From Clostridium disporicum (GTDB lineage Bacteria > Bacillota > Clostridia > Clostridiales > Clostridiaceae): a DNA stretch of 64,000 nt. This document shows positions 53,998-63,136 of the stretch, piece after piece. The stretch is taken from positions 124,001 to 188,000 of the forward strand of contig NZ_CYZX01000001.1 of assembly GCF_001405015.1 (NCBI RefSeq). Direction: 5' to 3'. The stretch's first letter is position 1, and each line of letters begins with the position of its first letter. The notes beneath the pieces are model-generated. The model worked only from the letters and a program-made list of their open reading frames with translations, had not been told where the DNA came from and searched no databases. A program made the translations under genes and the position numbers.

Positions 53998-54243
53998 ATG
54001 AATAATTCAAATGAATGGAATAACTGGAAGGAAGCTCTAGGGAAAGCTGTGGATTTAGGAGAAGATATTGGACTATCAAATAATAGTATAAATAATATAG
54101 CTGAAAAAGTTGGAGGTTTTCTAGCTAATCATGTTGAACCTGCAAATGATGAAGAAAGATTACTGAAAGAACTTTGGGATGTAGGAAATCAACATGATAA
54201 GCATGTGTTAGCAAAACTAGTAGTTAAAATGACACAAAAATAA
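53998..54243 (+). CDS. DUF3243 family protein
   Basis: An 81-residue helical protein. SNEWNNWKEALGKAVDLGEDIGLSNNSINNIAEKVGGFLANHVEPANDEERLLKELWDV matches the DUF3243 layout, which is found in many Firmicutes with unknown role. AGGAGGG precedes the ATG by 8 bases. A hairpin terminator follows the stop after about 10 bases. Confidence 0.85.
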   Translation: MNNSNEWNNWKEALGKAVDLGEDIGLSNNSINNIAEKVGGFLANHVEPANDEERLLKELWDVGNQHDKHVLAKLVVKMTQK

Positions 54244-54250
54244 TTATATT

Positions 54251-54284
54251 ACGCCAGAAATACAATTAAAGTATTTCTGGCGTT
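54251..54284 (+). terminator. Terminator after the DUF3243 gene
   Basis: ACGCCAGAAATAC and GTATTTCTGGCGT form a perfect 13 bp stem with a 7-base loop. The tail TTTATGTATTT is only partly T. Confidence 0.75.
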
Positions 54285-54373
54285 TATGTATTTAAAATAA
54301 TAATATTATGTTGTAGATATATATTTAACTCAAATCACATATAAATAACTTGTAGTAATTTATAAGGAGAGTT

Positions 54374-55189
54374 ATGTTGTATACTAGAAGTGCTTTAAGA
54401 AATTTTTTGTTTTGGGTTAGTCTTGCTATAGCAGTAAATATTATTATTTATTATCTATATGGAGCAGGTGATGCATTAGAATTTTTAGGTGGATATGTTA
54501 TCGAATTAAGTTTAAGTGTAGATAACTTATTTTTATTCCTTGTTATATTTTCAAGCTTCGGAATTCCAATTAATTATCAACATAGAGTTTTAGCTTACGG
54601 TATATTTGGGGCAATGATATTAAGATTTATATTCATATTTTTAGGAATTGCTGTAGTAAATAGATTTCACTGGTTACTATATATTTTTGGATTTATTCTT
54701 GTAATAAGCAGCATTAAGCTATTTACCAATCATAATGAAACAGAAGAATTTAAAAGTAATCTTTTTATGAGATTTATTCAAAAAATAATACCAGTAACTA
54801 ATAAAATATACGGTCAAAAGTTTTTTGTAAGAATAAATGGGCATCTTTTGGCAACACCATTAATGCTAATTTTGATTTTAATAGAGAGTTCTGACATTAT
54901 ATTTGCTCTAGATTCCATTCCAGCAATTTTTTCTATAACTACCAATCCATTAATAGTTTATAGTTCAAATATTTTAGCGATTTTAGGTTTAAGAAGTTTA
55001 TATTTTTTACTTGTAAAACTTGATTCGATGTTTAAATGTATGAGATATGGAGTAGGATTTATTTTAATGTTTACTGGTATTAAGTTAATTATTTTATATT
55101 TTAATATAGTTATACCAACGCTTATATCTCTATTGATAATATTTATTATTTTGCTTTTTAGTATATTATTTTCGTTGATTATTGATTAG
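54374..55189 (+). CDS. TerC-family integral membrane protein
   Basis: A 271-residue protein with eight or nine hydrophobic helices. VIELSLSVDNLFLFLVIF near residue 42 and ESSDIIFALDSIPAIFSI near residue 175 are the two symmetric Asp-containing motifs of the TerC family. Members such as Alx and YkoY/MeeY are linked to manganese export; the substrate here is inferred only. AAGGAGA precedes ATG 54374, although the TTG one codon on has better spacing. The HAD hydrolase gene follows within 50 bases. Confidence 0.9.
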   Translation: MLYTRSALRNFLFWVSLAIAVNIIIYYLYGAGDALEFLGGYVIELSLSVDNLFLFLVIFSSFGIPINYQHRVLAYGIFGAMILRFIFIFLGIAVVNRFHWLLYIFGFILVISSIKLFTNHNETEEFKSNLFMRFIQKIIPVTNKIYGQKFFVRINGHLLATPLMLILILIESSDIIFALDSIPAIFSITTNPLIVYSSNILAILGLRSLYFLLVKLDSMFKCMRYGVGFILMFTGIKLIILYFNIVIPTLISLLIIFIILLFSILFSLIID

Positions 55190-55235
55190 GGGTATATTAG
55201 AATAAATAAAAGTAACTTAAACAAAGGAGGATAAT

Positions 55236-55964
55236 ATGAAAAAAATTGCAGCTTTTTTTGATATTGATGGAACAATTTATAGAGAAGGTTTAATTACAGA
55301 AGTATTTAAAAAAATAATTAAATATGAATTAGTAGACGAGGAGAAGTGGTATAAAGAAGTACGTCCAGCATATTTATTATGGGATAAAAGGCAAGGAGAT
55401 TATGATACATATCTTTTAAAGATGGTGGATATTTATGTAGAAGCGATTAAAGGAATTAGCAAAGAGCAAATAGAGCATGTAGCTAAAAAAGTTATAGAAC
55501 AAAAAGGTGATAGAGTATATACTTTTTCAAGAGAAAGAATAAAATGGCATCAAGAACAAGGACACATAGTTATTGCAATATCCGGATCCCCATATGAATT
55601 AGTAAAAGAGATGTCACAAAAATATAATATGGATGATTTTAAAGGTACAATTTATATAAGTGATAAAAATAATAACTATACTGGTGATGTTATTCCTATG
55701 TGGGATTCAGAAAGTAAGGAAAAGGCTCTCTTGGAAATGAAAGAAAAGTATAATATAGATTTATCAGCTAGCTATGCATATGGAGATACAGCTGGAGATT
55801 ATACCATGTTTAAGTTAGTTGGAACACCGTATGCGATAAATCCTACAAAGGAACTATTACATAAAATAACCAATGATAAAGAAATAAATGATAAGATTAA
55901 CATAATTGTTGAGAGAAAAGATGTAACATATAAGTTAACTACTGATAATTTAGAGCTATTATAA
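55236..55964 (+). CDS. HAD-IB family hydrolase (SerB-like)
   Basis: A 242-residue haloacid dehalogenase-type phosphatase. Motif I is FFDIDGTIYREG, with nucleophile D9 and acid D11. Motif II is the Ser in AISGSPYELV near residue 113, and motif IV is YAYGDTAGDYTMF near residue 178. The helical cap lies between residues 15 and 85. The IB subgroup includes phosphoserine phosphatase-like enzymes; the substrate is unknown. AAAGGAGG precedes the ATG. Confidence 0.87.
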   Translation: MKKIAAFFDIDGTIYREGLITEVFKKIIKYELVDEEKWYKEVRPAYLLWDKRQGDYDTYLLKMVDIYVEAIKGISKEQIEHVAKKVIEQKGDRVYTFSRERIKWHQEQGHIVIAISGSPYELVKEMSQKYNMDDFKGTIYISDKNNNYTGDVIPMWDSESKEKALLEMKEKYNIDLSASYAYGDTAGDYTMFKLVGTPYAINPTKELLHKITNDKEINDKINIIVERKDVTYKLTTDNLELL

Positions 55965-56041
55965 TTGAATTTTAAATATGAAACTTTTTATTGTAATGGA
56001 ATAAGATATCTACTATAAAGATTATGTTAGGGGCGAAAAGC

Positions 56042-56977
56042 TTGATAGGTCTTACTGATTTATTAATTTATCTTGATGAAGAATTAACAAAAAATTTAAA
56101 CTCCCTAGTTATAAAGGGATATATAGAAAAAAGAACTTCTAGGTGGATCGAAGATAGAACTATTTCAGGAAATATTAGATTTCAAGATAGAGAGCAATAT
56201 TTTGAAGAGGATAGATGTATAAGAGATGAACGAGATGGATATAAAGGTAAAAATTATAATAGTGCAGATTCTTTAACAAATACTAAAGAAAAAGCTGAAG
56301 GATTAGATGGGAGAAGATTTATAAGAAGAGAAGAGGAACTTACAAGAATTTATACTGTATTCGAACTTCATAATCAATTAGTAAATGGATTAAATGATTC
56401 TAACATATTAAAAAATGTTTCCGATGAATGGATGAGTGATGATATATCTGTTGGAGACTATATACAGCTTAATGGAGTTATTGGAGAAGATTCAATATTA
56501 TCCTATGTAGATGTTTGTTGTAATTTAATTAATTGTATAGGATGCGATACTCTAAATTCTTTAGCTAAAAGTACATCTAGTAATATATATAATTATAATG
56601 TTCTATCTAGTTCTTTAATAACTCTTAGAGATTATTTAAATGTAAATAATACTCAAGATGTAATTATTAATACTAATAATAATGATGTAGTGGTAATGAT
56701 GAATAATCAATATTTATTTAATAATTATGGTAATATTTACGAAAGGGCTGGATGTCCTTGTAAAATAATAGGAAAGGTCATAAGAGTTTGTGAAGAAGGT
56801 GAATATATACATTTGTTAAGAAAAACAGGTCAACCAGAGTTTTACGAAAAATTGCTTGCTTCACATAGTATATTAAATAATAGCCTAAAGAGCAATGGAT
56901 TAATTATTCCTACAGAGCCGAGAGTTAAAGTAGAAGGAAAAACTCTATTAGTAGTACCAATAAGTATGAGTATTTAA
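56042..56977 (+). CDS. Uncharacterised protein, possibly DUF6414-like
   Basis: About 311 residues from TTG 56042, which has AGGGG 8 bases upstream; an ATG at 56024 precedes that site. The first part, LLIYLDEELTKNLNSLVIKGYIEKRTSRW, recalls the start of DUF6414-type proteins. Residues 50-110 are highly charged. The middle contains a C-C and a C-x2-C-D group and a long Asn-rich stretch (VNNTQDVIINTNNNDVVVMMNN). The C-terminal half looks like a beta-rich domain ending VEGKTLLVVPISMSI. There is no signal or membrane segment. The family match is from memory and weak; function unknown. Confidence 0.6.
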   Translation: MIGLTDLLIYLDEELTKNLNSLVIKGYIEKRTSRWIEDRTISGNIRFQDREQYFEEDRCIRDERDGYKGKNYNSADSLTNTKEKAEGLDGRRFIRREEELTRIYTVFELHNQLVNGLNDSNILKNVSDEWMSDDISVGDYIQLNGVIGEDSILSYVDVCCNLINCIGCDTLNSLAKSTSSNIYNYNVLSSSLITLRDYLNVNNTQDVIINTNNNDVVVMMNNQYLFNNYGNIYERAGCPCKIIGKVIRVCEEGEYIHLLRKTGQPEFYEKLLASHSILNNSLKSNGLIIPTEPRVKVEGKTLLVVPISMSI

Positions 56978-56993
56978 GTATATAGTATAATAA

Positions 56994-57030
56994 GAAAATT
57001 AGGAGATTTTATTTATCTCCTAATTTTTTG
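56994..57030. terminator. Bidirectional terminator
   Basis: AAAATTAGGAGA pairs with TCTCCTAATTTT, with T-rich flank on both strands. The right arm overlaps the end of the minus-strand hydrolase gene. Confidence 0.88.
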
Positions 57031-57991
57031 AGTTTTTATATATAAAACTTAGAATTTTAAAATATAGTGTAATAGCTTCCTTAGTAGATAGATTCTCCAA
57101 ATAGTGTGTACAAGTTTCTAATGATAGAAGTTCAAAGTTGTTATTGTTATTTTTAGATTCATTAAAAAGTTTTAAAGAACTACTATATGGAACAATGGTA
57201 TCTACTATACTATGAATAATAAGTGTATTAGGTAAATCTTCTTTTACGTAATTAATAGGACTGTATAATTCGGAAATATTTTCTATATCATATGTGTCAA
57301 ATTTTTCTGCTACTTCTGTTGGAGCTAGAGAGATATTTATTTTTGATAATTCTGTAGGGCCAAATAAATCTACAACGTAAGATATATTAGATGGATAAGA
57401 GGCTAAACTTAAATCATCTATAAACATATTATTATCAGAAAAAGCGGCAATCATAGAAAGTTGTGAACCTGCTGATGGGGATACTATTCCTATATTATCA
57501 GTATCAAAGTTATAAATATCTTTATTTTTATATATCCATCTTATAGTATCCTTAATATCTGATATTTGTTTATCAAAAATTGCATCTGTTTTTAATAATT
57601 CATAAGAAGTAGATATTATTGTAAACCCTTCATTTCTTAGTATTTCGATTATTGGCGATAATTCAGATGGTAGATTTTTATTACCATACATCCAGGAATC
57701 ACCGAAAACATATATTATAACAGGGGATGCGCCCTTATTAGTCTTTTTGGGACTATAAATATCTAAGGTTAAATCTAGATTTCCTCTACTTTTATATACT
57801 ACATCTTTATATGATACTTCTGATGTAGGTTCTGTATAAAAGTTGCTAGCAATTACAGCTAAGTTACTATTTAGATTGATTATTTCTTTTGTTATATTAA
57901 AATAAAATCTTATGGAATCATAACTTAATGTAATAAAAAATATTAATAATAAAAATAAAGGAAGTATAATTTTTTTCATATATTTAAACAA
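57020..57991 (-). CDS. Membrane-anchored alpha/beta hydrolase with atypical motifs
   Basis: An esterase/lipase-like protein (BD-FAE / HSL-type) of about 323 residues from TTG 57991, with GGTGA 5 bases upstream. Residues about 8-30 form one membrane segment. The oxyanion HGG of the family is replaced by F-G-D in VIIYVFGDSWMYG. The nucleophile elbow is S-P-S-A-G-S in place of G-x-S-x-G. An Asp (SIVDTIVPY) and a His (TCTHYLEN) in suitable order complete a triad. It may be active on an ester at the cell surface; activity is uncertain given the altered oxyanion hole. Confidence 0.78.
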   Translation of the reverse strand: MFKYMKKIILPLFLLLIFFITLSYDSIRFYFNITKEIINLNSNLAVIASNFYTEPTSEVSYKDVVYKSRGNLDLTLDIYSPKKTNKGASPVIIYVFGDSWMYGNKNLPSELSPIIEILRNEGFTIISTSYELLKTDAIFDKQISDIKDTIRWIYKNKDIYNFDTDNIGIVSPSAGSQLSMIAAFSDNNMFIDDLSLASYPSNISYVVDLFGPTELSKINISLAPTEVAEKFDTYDIENISELYSPINYVKEDLPNTLIIHSIVDTIVPYSSSLKLFNESKNNNNNFELLSLETCTHYLENLSTKEAITLYFKILSFIYKNSKN

Positions 57992-58079
57992 ATTTATCAC
58001 CAACTAAAAATTAATATTATAATTATTAACACAAAATATAAAATAATATACAAAAATTAGTTAGTTTTCTTAAAATAAA

Positions 58080-58114
58080 AAATGAGGTTAATGTAAAAAA
58101 ACACATTAACCTCT
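58080..58114 (-). terminator. Terminator of the threonine dehydratase gene
   Basis: GAGGTTAATGT pairs with ACATTAACCTC across an A-rich loop. The A-rich plus-strand flank at 58071-58083 supplies the U tract for the minus-strand transcript. Confidence 0.82.
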
Positions 58115-58119
58115 AAATA

Positions 58120-59319
58120 TTAATACATAACTCGAATAGAATAACCTTCGTTTTCAAGAGCATTTACTATTCTTTCAATATGTGAATCTCCATTTGTTTC
58201 AACAGTAATTTCTACAAGAACGTTATTTATTCTATTTATTGCTTTAAACTTATCATGATCTAAGCTGACTATATTTGCATTTTCTTTAACTAATAATTGT
58301 GATAGTTTTAGAAGTTGTCCAGGAGTATTTGGAACTTCAGTTGAAAAACAGAATAACCTTCCACCTGAAACCAATCCATTATTTATTAGAGTAGAAATAG
58401 TTAGCATATCTATATTACCTCCACTAATAACTGAACAAACTCTTTTACCAGTAAAATTTAATTTCTTTAATGCTGCTAATGATACTACTCCTGAAGCTTC
58501 AGCGATTAACTTGTGTTTTTCAGTAAGTAATAAAAATGCATCTACAATTTCGGCATCAGAAACAGTAATAATTTCATCAACATGTTCTTTTATTATTTCA
58601 AATGTTTTATCTCCTGGAGTTTTTACAGCTATACCATCAGCAATTGTATTAACAGTAGTTAGCGGAGTTAACCTTTTATTTTTAAAACTATTAGCCATAG
58701 CAGCAGCACCTTCTGATTGAACTCCTATTATCTTAATAGAAGGATTAATTTCCTTTGCGACTAATGAAATACCGCTTATAAGACCACCGCCTCCAATTGG
58801 ACAAATTATACAATCTATGTTAGGAATATCTTCTAATATTTCTAATGCTATTGTTCCTTGACCATATATTATATCAATATCATTAAATGGATGAATGAAC
58901 ACCTTATTTTCTTTTGCTTCAATTCTTTTTGCTTCATTATATGCATCATCATAGCAAGTACCTTCTAACACAACGTTACCACCATAATTTTTTGTTGATT
59001 GTACTTTAAGATAAGGTGTAGTTTTGGGCATAACTATAGTTGCATCTACACCAATTAAACTTGAAGCATATGCAACACCTTGGGCATGATTACCAGCAGA
59101 GGAGCATACCACTCCTTGAGATTTTTCATAATCAGTTAACCCTTTTATTTTATTAAGAGCTCCTCTTAACTTATAAGCACCTGTAAGTTGTAGATTTTCA
59201 CATTTCATATATACTATATTATTGCATAAATCGCTAAATATTTTACTATGAAGAATTGGAGTCTTAACGATTACATCTTTGATATTTTCTCTTGCTTTTT
59301 TTACATTCTCAATATACAT
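58120..59319 (-). CDS. Threonine ammonia-lyase with ACT-like domain
   Basis: PLP enzyme that deaminates threonine to 2-oxobutanoate, of the type used in isoleucine synthesis or threonine fermentation. Length 399. The PLP lysine lies in GAYKLRGAL near residue 48-56. SSAGNHAQGVAYAS and GGGGLISGIS are the other PLP-site loops, and an ACT-like domain starts near residue 325 (STEVPNTPGQLLKLS). The start is ATG 59319, behind GGGGTGA; a GTG at 59328 is inside that site. IlvA and TdcB-type enzymes share this layout, and the choice between them is not made here. Confidence 0.92.
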   Translation of the reverse strand: MYIENVKKARENIKDVIVKTPILHSKIFSDLCNNIVYMKCENLQLTGAYKLRGALNKIKGLTDYEKSQGVVCSSAGNHAQGVAYASSLIGVDATIVMPKTTPYLKVQSTKNYGGNVVLEGTCYDDAYNEAKRIEAKENKVFIHPFNDIDIIYGQGTIALEILEDIPNIDCIICPIGGGGLISGISLVAKEINPSIKIIGVQSEGAAAMANSFKNKRLTPLTTVNTIADGIAVKTPGDKTFEIIKEHVDEIITVSDAEIVDAFLLLTEKHKLIAEASGVVSLAALKKLNFTGKRVCSVISGGNIDMLTISTLINNGLVSGGRLFCFSTEVPNTPGQLLKLSQLLVKENANIVSLDHDKFKAINRINNVLVEITVETNGDSHIERIVNALENEGYSIRVMY

Positions 59320-59450
59320 AAGTTTCACCCCATTGTAGTTTTAAATAGATTTGGTATAATTTATACAATATATACTTTAGCATATATTTAAAATAAAATC
59401 TAACTAATAAAGAAAAATGTATAATTATTATATTTTTGCTCGTAATTTTA

Positions 59451-59479
59451 TTGTATATCTAAATATATAAAGATATAAT
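59451..59479 (+). promoter_or_regulatory. Promoter of the pseudouridine synthase gene
   Basis: TTGTAT (59451-59456), a 17-base spacer and TATAAT (59474-59479). The start near 59486 leaves a leader of about 29 bases. Confidence 0.65.
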
Positions 59480-59514
59480 TACAAAGTAATAGATTTAAAA
59501 ATGGAGTGAACTTA

Positions 59515-60255
59515 ATGGAAGAAAGATTACAAAAGTACATAGCTAGATGTGGAGTAGCTTCTAGAAGAAAAAGCGAAGAACTGATTTTATCAGGTCAAAT
59601 TAAGGTTAATGGTAATGTTATAACTGAGCTAGGTACTAAAGTAAATGTAGATACAGATATAGTAGAGTACGGTAATAAAGTTATAAAACCTGAAGAAGAA
59701 AAGATATATATAATGTTAAATAAACCAGAGGGATATATTACATCAGTAAGTGATGAAAAAGGAAGAAAAACTGTATTAGATTTAATAGATGTTAATGAAA
59801 GAATTTATCCAATTGGTAGATTGGATTATGATAGTTCAGGTCTTTTACTACTTACTAATGATGGTGATATTTACAATAAAATAATACATCCAAGAGTGGC
59901 TATTGATAAAAAATATATAGCTGTATGTGAAGGAAAATTTACAGAAAAAGAAATAGAAAAATTTAAAAATGGTGTAGATATAGGTGGATATGTTACATCT
60001 AGCGCTAATATAGAAATTATAGATGAAGAAACAGTTACGCTTAAAAAGACAGGTGAAAATATTATAAGATCTACTGTTGAAATAACTATTCATGAAGGAA
60101 AGAATCGTCAGATTAGAAGAATGTGCTCTTCTTTAAATCATAATGTATTAAAATTAAAGAGAGTATCTGTGGGCAATATAAAATTAGGTAACTTAAAAAA
60201 AGGAAGTTGGAGATTGTTAACTCAAGAAGAAGTTAATTATATAAAAGGATTATAG
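59515..60255 (+). CDS. RluB/RsuA-family pseudouridine synthase
   Basis: rRNA pseudouridine synthase, 246 residues from ATG 59515 (TGGAGTGA upstream; a GTG at 59506 overlaps that site). The N-terminal S4 RNA-binding domain reads RLQKYIARCGVASRRKSEELI. The catalytic Asp is in IGRLDYDSSGLLLLTNDGD near residue 105, and the C-terminal IHEGKNRQIRRMCSSLNH is typical. It is cotranscribed with the MnmM gene 10 bases downstream. Whether it modifies 23S (RluB) or 16S (RsuA) RNA is not shown by the sequence; RluB-like is more usual in Firmicutes. Confidence 0.92.
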   Translation: MEERLQKYIARCGVASRRKSEELILSGQIKVNGNVITELGTKVNVDTDIVEYGNKVIKPEEEKIYIMLNKPEGYITSVSDEKGRKTVLDLIDVNERIYPIGRLDYDSSGLLLLTNDGDIYNKIIHPRVAIDKKYIAVCEGKFTEKEIEKFKNGVDIGGYVTSSANIEIIDEETVTLKKTGENIIRSTVEITIHEGKNRQIRRMCSSLNHNVLKLKRVSVGNIKLGNLKKGSWRLLTQEEVNYIKGL

Positions 60256-60265
60256 GGTATAGATT

Positions 60266-60808
60266 ATGTTTACTTATACAGCAGATTTTAGTTCATTAAC
60301 ACATTATATTATAAAAAATTTTGTAAAAGAAAAGAGCGTAGCAATTGATGGTACATTAGGAAATGGATTTGACACAGACTTTTTAGCTGATAACTTTAAA
60401 TTAGTATATGCATTTGATATCCAAAAGATTGCTTGTGAGACTTACAAACAGAAGGAAAAGCAAAATGTTCTAGTAATTAATGATTCTCATCATAAATTTT
60501 TAGAATATATAAAAGAAAATGTTAATTGCATTGTATACAATCTAGGATTTTTACCAGGTGGTGATAAATCTATTACTACTTGCTATAACTCATCTTTAGA
60601 AAGTATAAAATTAGGATTAGATATTCTAGAATCAGAGGGAATGATGTTAATTACATCGTATAGAGGCCATGATGAAGGTATGAGTGAGTATATTTATATA
60701 AAAGAGTATTTAGATAATTTACCTAAAAATAGATATGCAGTTATGAAACATGAAATTATAAATAGAAGCAATAAATCACCAGTTTTATTTGTAATTGAGA
60801 AAAAATAA
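60266..60808 (+). CDS. mnmM: tRNA wobble-uridine methyltransferase MnmM (YtqB family)
   Basis: SAM-dependent methyltransferase of 180 residues. VAIDGTLGNGFDTDFLA is motif I near residue 25-40, and FDIQ is the acidic ribose-binding loop. YNLGFLPGGDKSITT near residue 92 is the YtqB/MnmM signature. Bacillus YtqB is reported to make mnm5-type side chains at U34. Ten bases separate it from the pseudouridine synthase gene, so both are probably cotranscribed RNA-modification genes. Confidence 0.9.
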   Translation: MFTYTADFSSLTHYIIKNFVKEKSVAIDGTLGNGFDTDFLADNFKLVYAFDIQKIACETYKQKEKQNVLVINDSHHKFLEYIKENVNCIVYNLGFLPGGDKSITTCYNSSLESIKLGLDILESEGMMLITSYRGHDEGMSEYIYIKEYLDNLPKNRYAVMKHEIINRSNKSPVLFVIEKK

Positions 60809-60822
60809 TTAATTGATTAAAA

Positions 60823-60850
60823 AGATAAATAATGCTAAAATTATTTATCT
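60823..60850 (+). terminator. Hairpin after mnmM
   Basis: AGATAAATAAT pairs with ATTATTTATCT (11 bp, 6-base loop). It lacks a clean T tract, so termination is probable but not sure. Confidence 0.5.
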
Positions 60851-60875
60851 ATATATATTATAAGAAGAGGTAGTT

Positions 60876-61769
60876 ATGGAGAAAAATAATAATTGTGAAT
60901 CAAATGATCTTATGAGATTAATACAAACAAAGTTTACAAGACTTAGTAAGGGACAAAAACTAATAGCAGATTATATATTAAAGAACTACGATAAAGCTGC
61001 CTTTATGACTGCTTCAAAGCTAGGAGAGGCTGTAGGAGTTTCTGAATCAACTGTTGTTAGATTTGCAATAGAATTAGGTTTCTCAGGTTATCCAAAATTA
61101 CAAAAATCCCTTCATGAATTAATAAAAACGAAATTGACTACTGTTCAGAGATTAGAGCTATCAAATGATTATATAAGCAATGGATATACATTGAAAGGTG
61201 TATTAAAATCTGACATGGAGAATATAAGAGCAACTATGGAAAAGATTGATTACGAAACTTTCGATGCTGTTGTTAATAGCATTTTCGAAGCCAAAAGAAT
61301 ATTTATTATAGGATTAAGAAGTTCTATGGCATTAGCTGAATTTTTAGAATTTTATCTAAATCTAATTTTACAGAATGTAAAAACTGTAGGTAATGGAATT
61401 TCAGATATATTTGAACAAATGGTAAGTATTAGAGAAGGAGATTTAGTTATAGGGATAGGATTCCCTAGATACTCTTCAAAGACGATAGATGCATTAGGAA
61501 TAGCACAAGATAGAGGAGCAAAAGTGGTAGCTATAACAGATAGTTATTTATCACCATTAGATGCAAAAGCAGATTATACTTTAGTTGCTCAAAGTAATAT
61601 GGCATCATTTGTTGATTCTCTTGTTGCTCCTTTATCAGTAATTAATGCTTTAATAGTTGCTGTTGGATTAAGAGAGAAAGAAACAATTTCTAATATTTTT
61701 AATGATCTAGAAAAGATTTGGCATGATTTTAATGTTTATTCTTATAACGGGAGAAATTCAGGATATTAG
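60876..61769 (+). CDS. MurR/RpiR family transcriptional regulator
   Basis: A 297-residue repressor-type protein. Residues about 1-80 are the RpiR helix-turn-helix domain (KLGEAVGVSESTVVRFAIELGFSGYPKLQKSLHELI). The SIS sugar-phosphate-binding domain follows, with IFIIGLRSSMALAEFLE and GIGFPRYSSKTIDAL. These regulators usually sense amino-sugar or pentose phosphates. No sugar gene is adjacent, so the target cannot be named. AAGAGGTAG precedes the ATG, and a terminator follows. Confidence 0.9.
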   Translation: MEKNNNCESNDLMRLIQTKFTRLSKGQKLIADYILKNYDKAAFMTASKLGEAVGVSESTVVRFAIELGFSGYPKLQKSLHELIKTKLTTVQRLELSNDYISNGYTLKGVLKSDMENIRATMEKIDYETFDAVVNSIFEAKRIFIIGLRSSMALAEFLEFYLNLILQNVKTVGNGISDIFEQMVSIREGDLVIGIGFPRYSSKTIDALGIAQDRGAKVVAITDSYLSPLDAKADYTLVAQSNMASFVDSLVAPLSVINALIVAVGLREKETISNIFNDLEKIWHDFNVYSYNGRNSGY

Positions 61770-61778
61770 AATAGAATC

Positions 61779-61818
61779 AATTAAGGGGATTAGCATTTGT
61801 TAATTCCTTTAATTTTTA
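61779..61818 (+). terminator. Terminator of the RpiR gene
   Basis: AATTAAGGGGATTA pairs with TAATTCCTTTAATT over 14 positions with two G-U, an 8-base loop and a T-rich tail. Confidence 0.78.
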
Positions 61819-61843
61819 TTAATTAGTTTTTAGGAGGATTTAT

Positions 61844-63058
61844 ATGGCTGATGTTGTTGTTATAGGTGGTGGGCCAGCAGGAATTATGGCTGCTATTAGT
61901 GCTGCAAAAAATAATAATGTTACATTACTAGAAGGAAATGATAGGATAGGTAAAAAATTATTCATAACTGGAAAAGGTAGATGTAATGTAACAAATGCAA
62001 AGGATATAAGTGAATTTTTTGATTATATTCCTGGAAATCCATATTTTTTATATAGTTCTTTATATACATTTACTAATGAGGACACAATAAATTTTTTTGA
62101 GTCACAAGGAATAAAATTAAAAACAGAAAGAGGAGGAAGAATATTTCCATACTCTGATAAATCATCTGATATTATTAAAGGATTAAATAATGGGCTTGAA
62201 GAAGCTAACGTTAAAGTGAAATTAAATTCAAAGGTAACTAATATTTTAATGAATAAATCAAAAATTGTTGCTGTAGAAATTAATAATTCAAAAAAAATAT
62301 ATGCTGATAACTTTATATTTGCCACTGGAGGAGCATCATATCCGTTGACAGGATCAACTGGTGAGTGTTTTAAACTACTTGAAAATATAGGGCATACAAT
62401 AGTAAAATTAAAACCTTCTTTAGTTCCTATAGAAATTAAAGAAGAATTTATAAAAGAATTAGCAGGATTATCTTTAAGAAATATAGGATTGGTTATAAAA
62501 TCTAATAATAAGGTATTGTATAAAGAGCAAGGTGAAATTAAATTTACATATTACGGTATTTCGGGACCTTTAACATTAAGTGGTTCAAGATATATAAAAG
62601 AAAATGAAAATTTTAAGATATTAATAGATTTTAAACCAGCTTTAGATCACCAAGAGTTGGACAAAAGAATACAAAGAGATTTTAAAAAGTATATAAACAA
62701 CGATTTTAAAAACTCATTAAATGATTTATTACCACAAAAGACAATACCAATAATAATTGAATTATCAAATATAGATCCGAACAAAAAAGTTAATGAAATA
62801 ACTAGGGAAGAGAGAAAAAGATTAGTAGATTTATTAAAAAGTTTTGAGATTACTGTAAAAGGATTAAGACCTCTATCAGAAGCTATTGTTACAGCAGGTG
62901 GAGTATCTACAAATGAAATCGACCCATCTACAATGAAATCAAAGATAATTGAAAATTTATCATTTGCAGGGGAAGTAATTGATGTAGATGCATTTACAGG
63001 TGGATATAATGTTCAAATAGCTTTATCCACAGGATATATAGCAGGAATAAATATATAA
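61844..63058 (+). CDS. BaiN/HI0933-family flavoprotein oxidoreductase
   Basis: NAD(P)/FAD-dependent oxidoreductase of 404 residues. The dinucleotide-binding GGGPAGIMAAISAA is at the N-terminus, and the GKKLFITGKGRCNVTNA motif typical of the HI0933 group follows at about 37-53. TAGGVSTNEI and GEVIDVDAFTGGYNVQIALSTG close the FAD site. Some members reduce bile acid intermediates (BaiN), but most are uncharacterised and bile-acid activity is not implied. AGGAGG precedes the ATG. Confidence 0.9.
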   Translation: MADVVVIGGGPAGIMAAISAAKNNNVTLLEGNDRIGKKLFITGKGRCNVTNAKDISEFFDYIPGNPYFLYSSLYTFTNEDTINFFESQGIKLKTERGGRIFPYSDKSSDIIKGLNNGLEEANVKVKLNSKVTNILMNKSKIVAVEINNSKKIYADNFIFATGGASYPLTGSTGECFKLLENIGHTIVKLKPSLVPIEIKEEFIKELAGLSLRNIGLVIKSNNKVLYKEQGEIKFTYYGISGPLTLSGSRYIKENENFKILIDFKPALDHQELDKRIQRDFKKYINNDFKNSLNDLLPQKTIPIIIELSNIDPNKKVNEITREERKRLVDLLKSFEITVKGLRPLSEAIVTAGGVSTNEIDPSTMKSKIIENLSFAGEVIDVDAFTGGYNVQIALSTGYIAGINI

Positions 63059-63062
63059 AATC

Positions 63063-63091
63063 TTGTTTACTTAACAAATTCATAATATAAT
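63063..63091 (+). promoter_or_regulatory. Promoter of cmk
   Basis: TTGTTT (63063-63068), a 17-base spacer and TATAAT (63086-63091). A start near 63098 gives a leader of about 39 bases with AAAGGTGG before the ATG. Confidence 0.5.
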
Positions 63092-63136
63092 CTTAATGAT
63101 AAATAAATGGTTAGCAGCAAGAAAGGTGGCAAATAA

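Noticed and set aside
58511..58720. A 69-codon plus-strand frame inside threonine dehydratase
   Set aside because: It is antisense to a conserved catalytic region and its composition follows from that gene.
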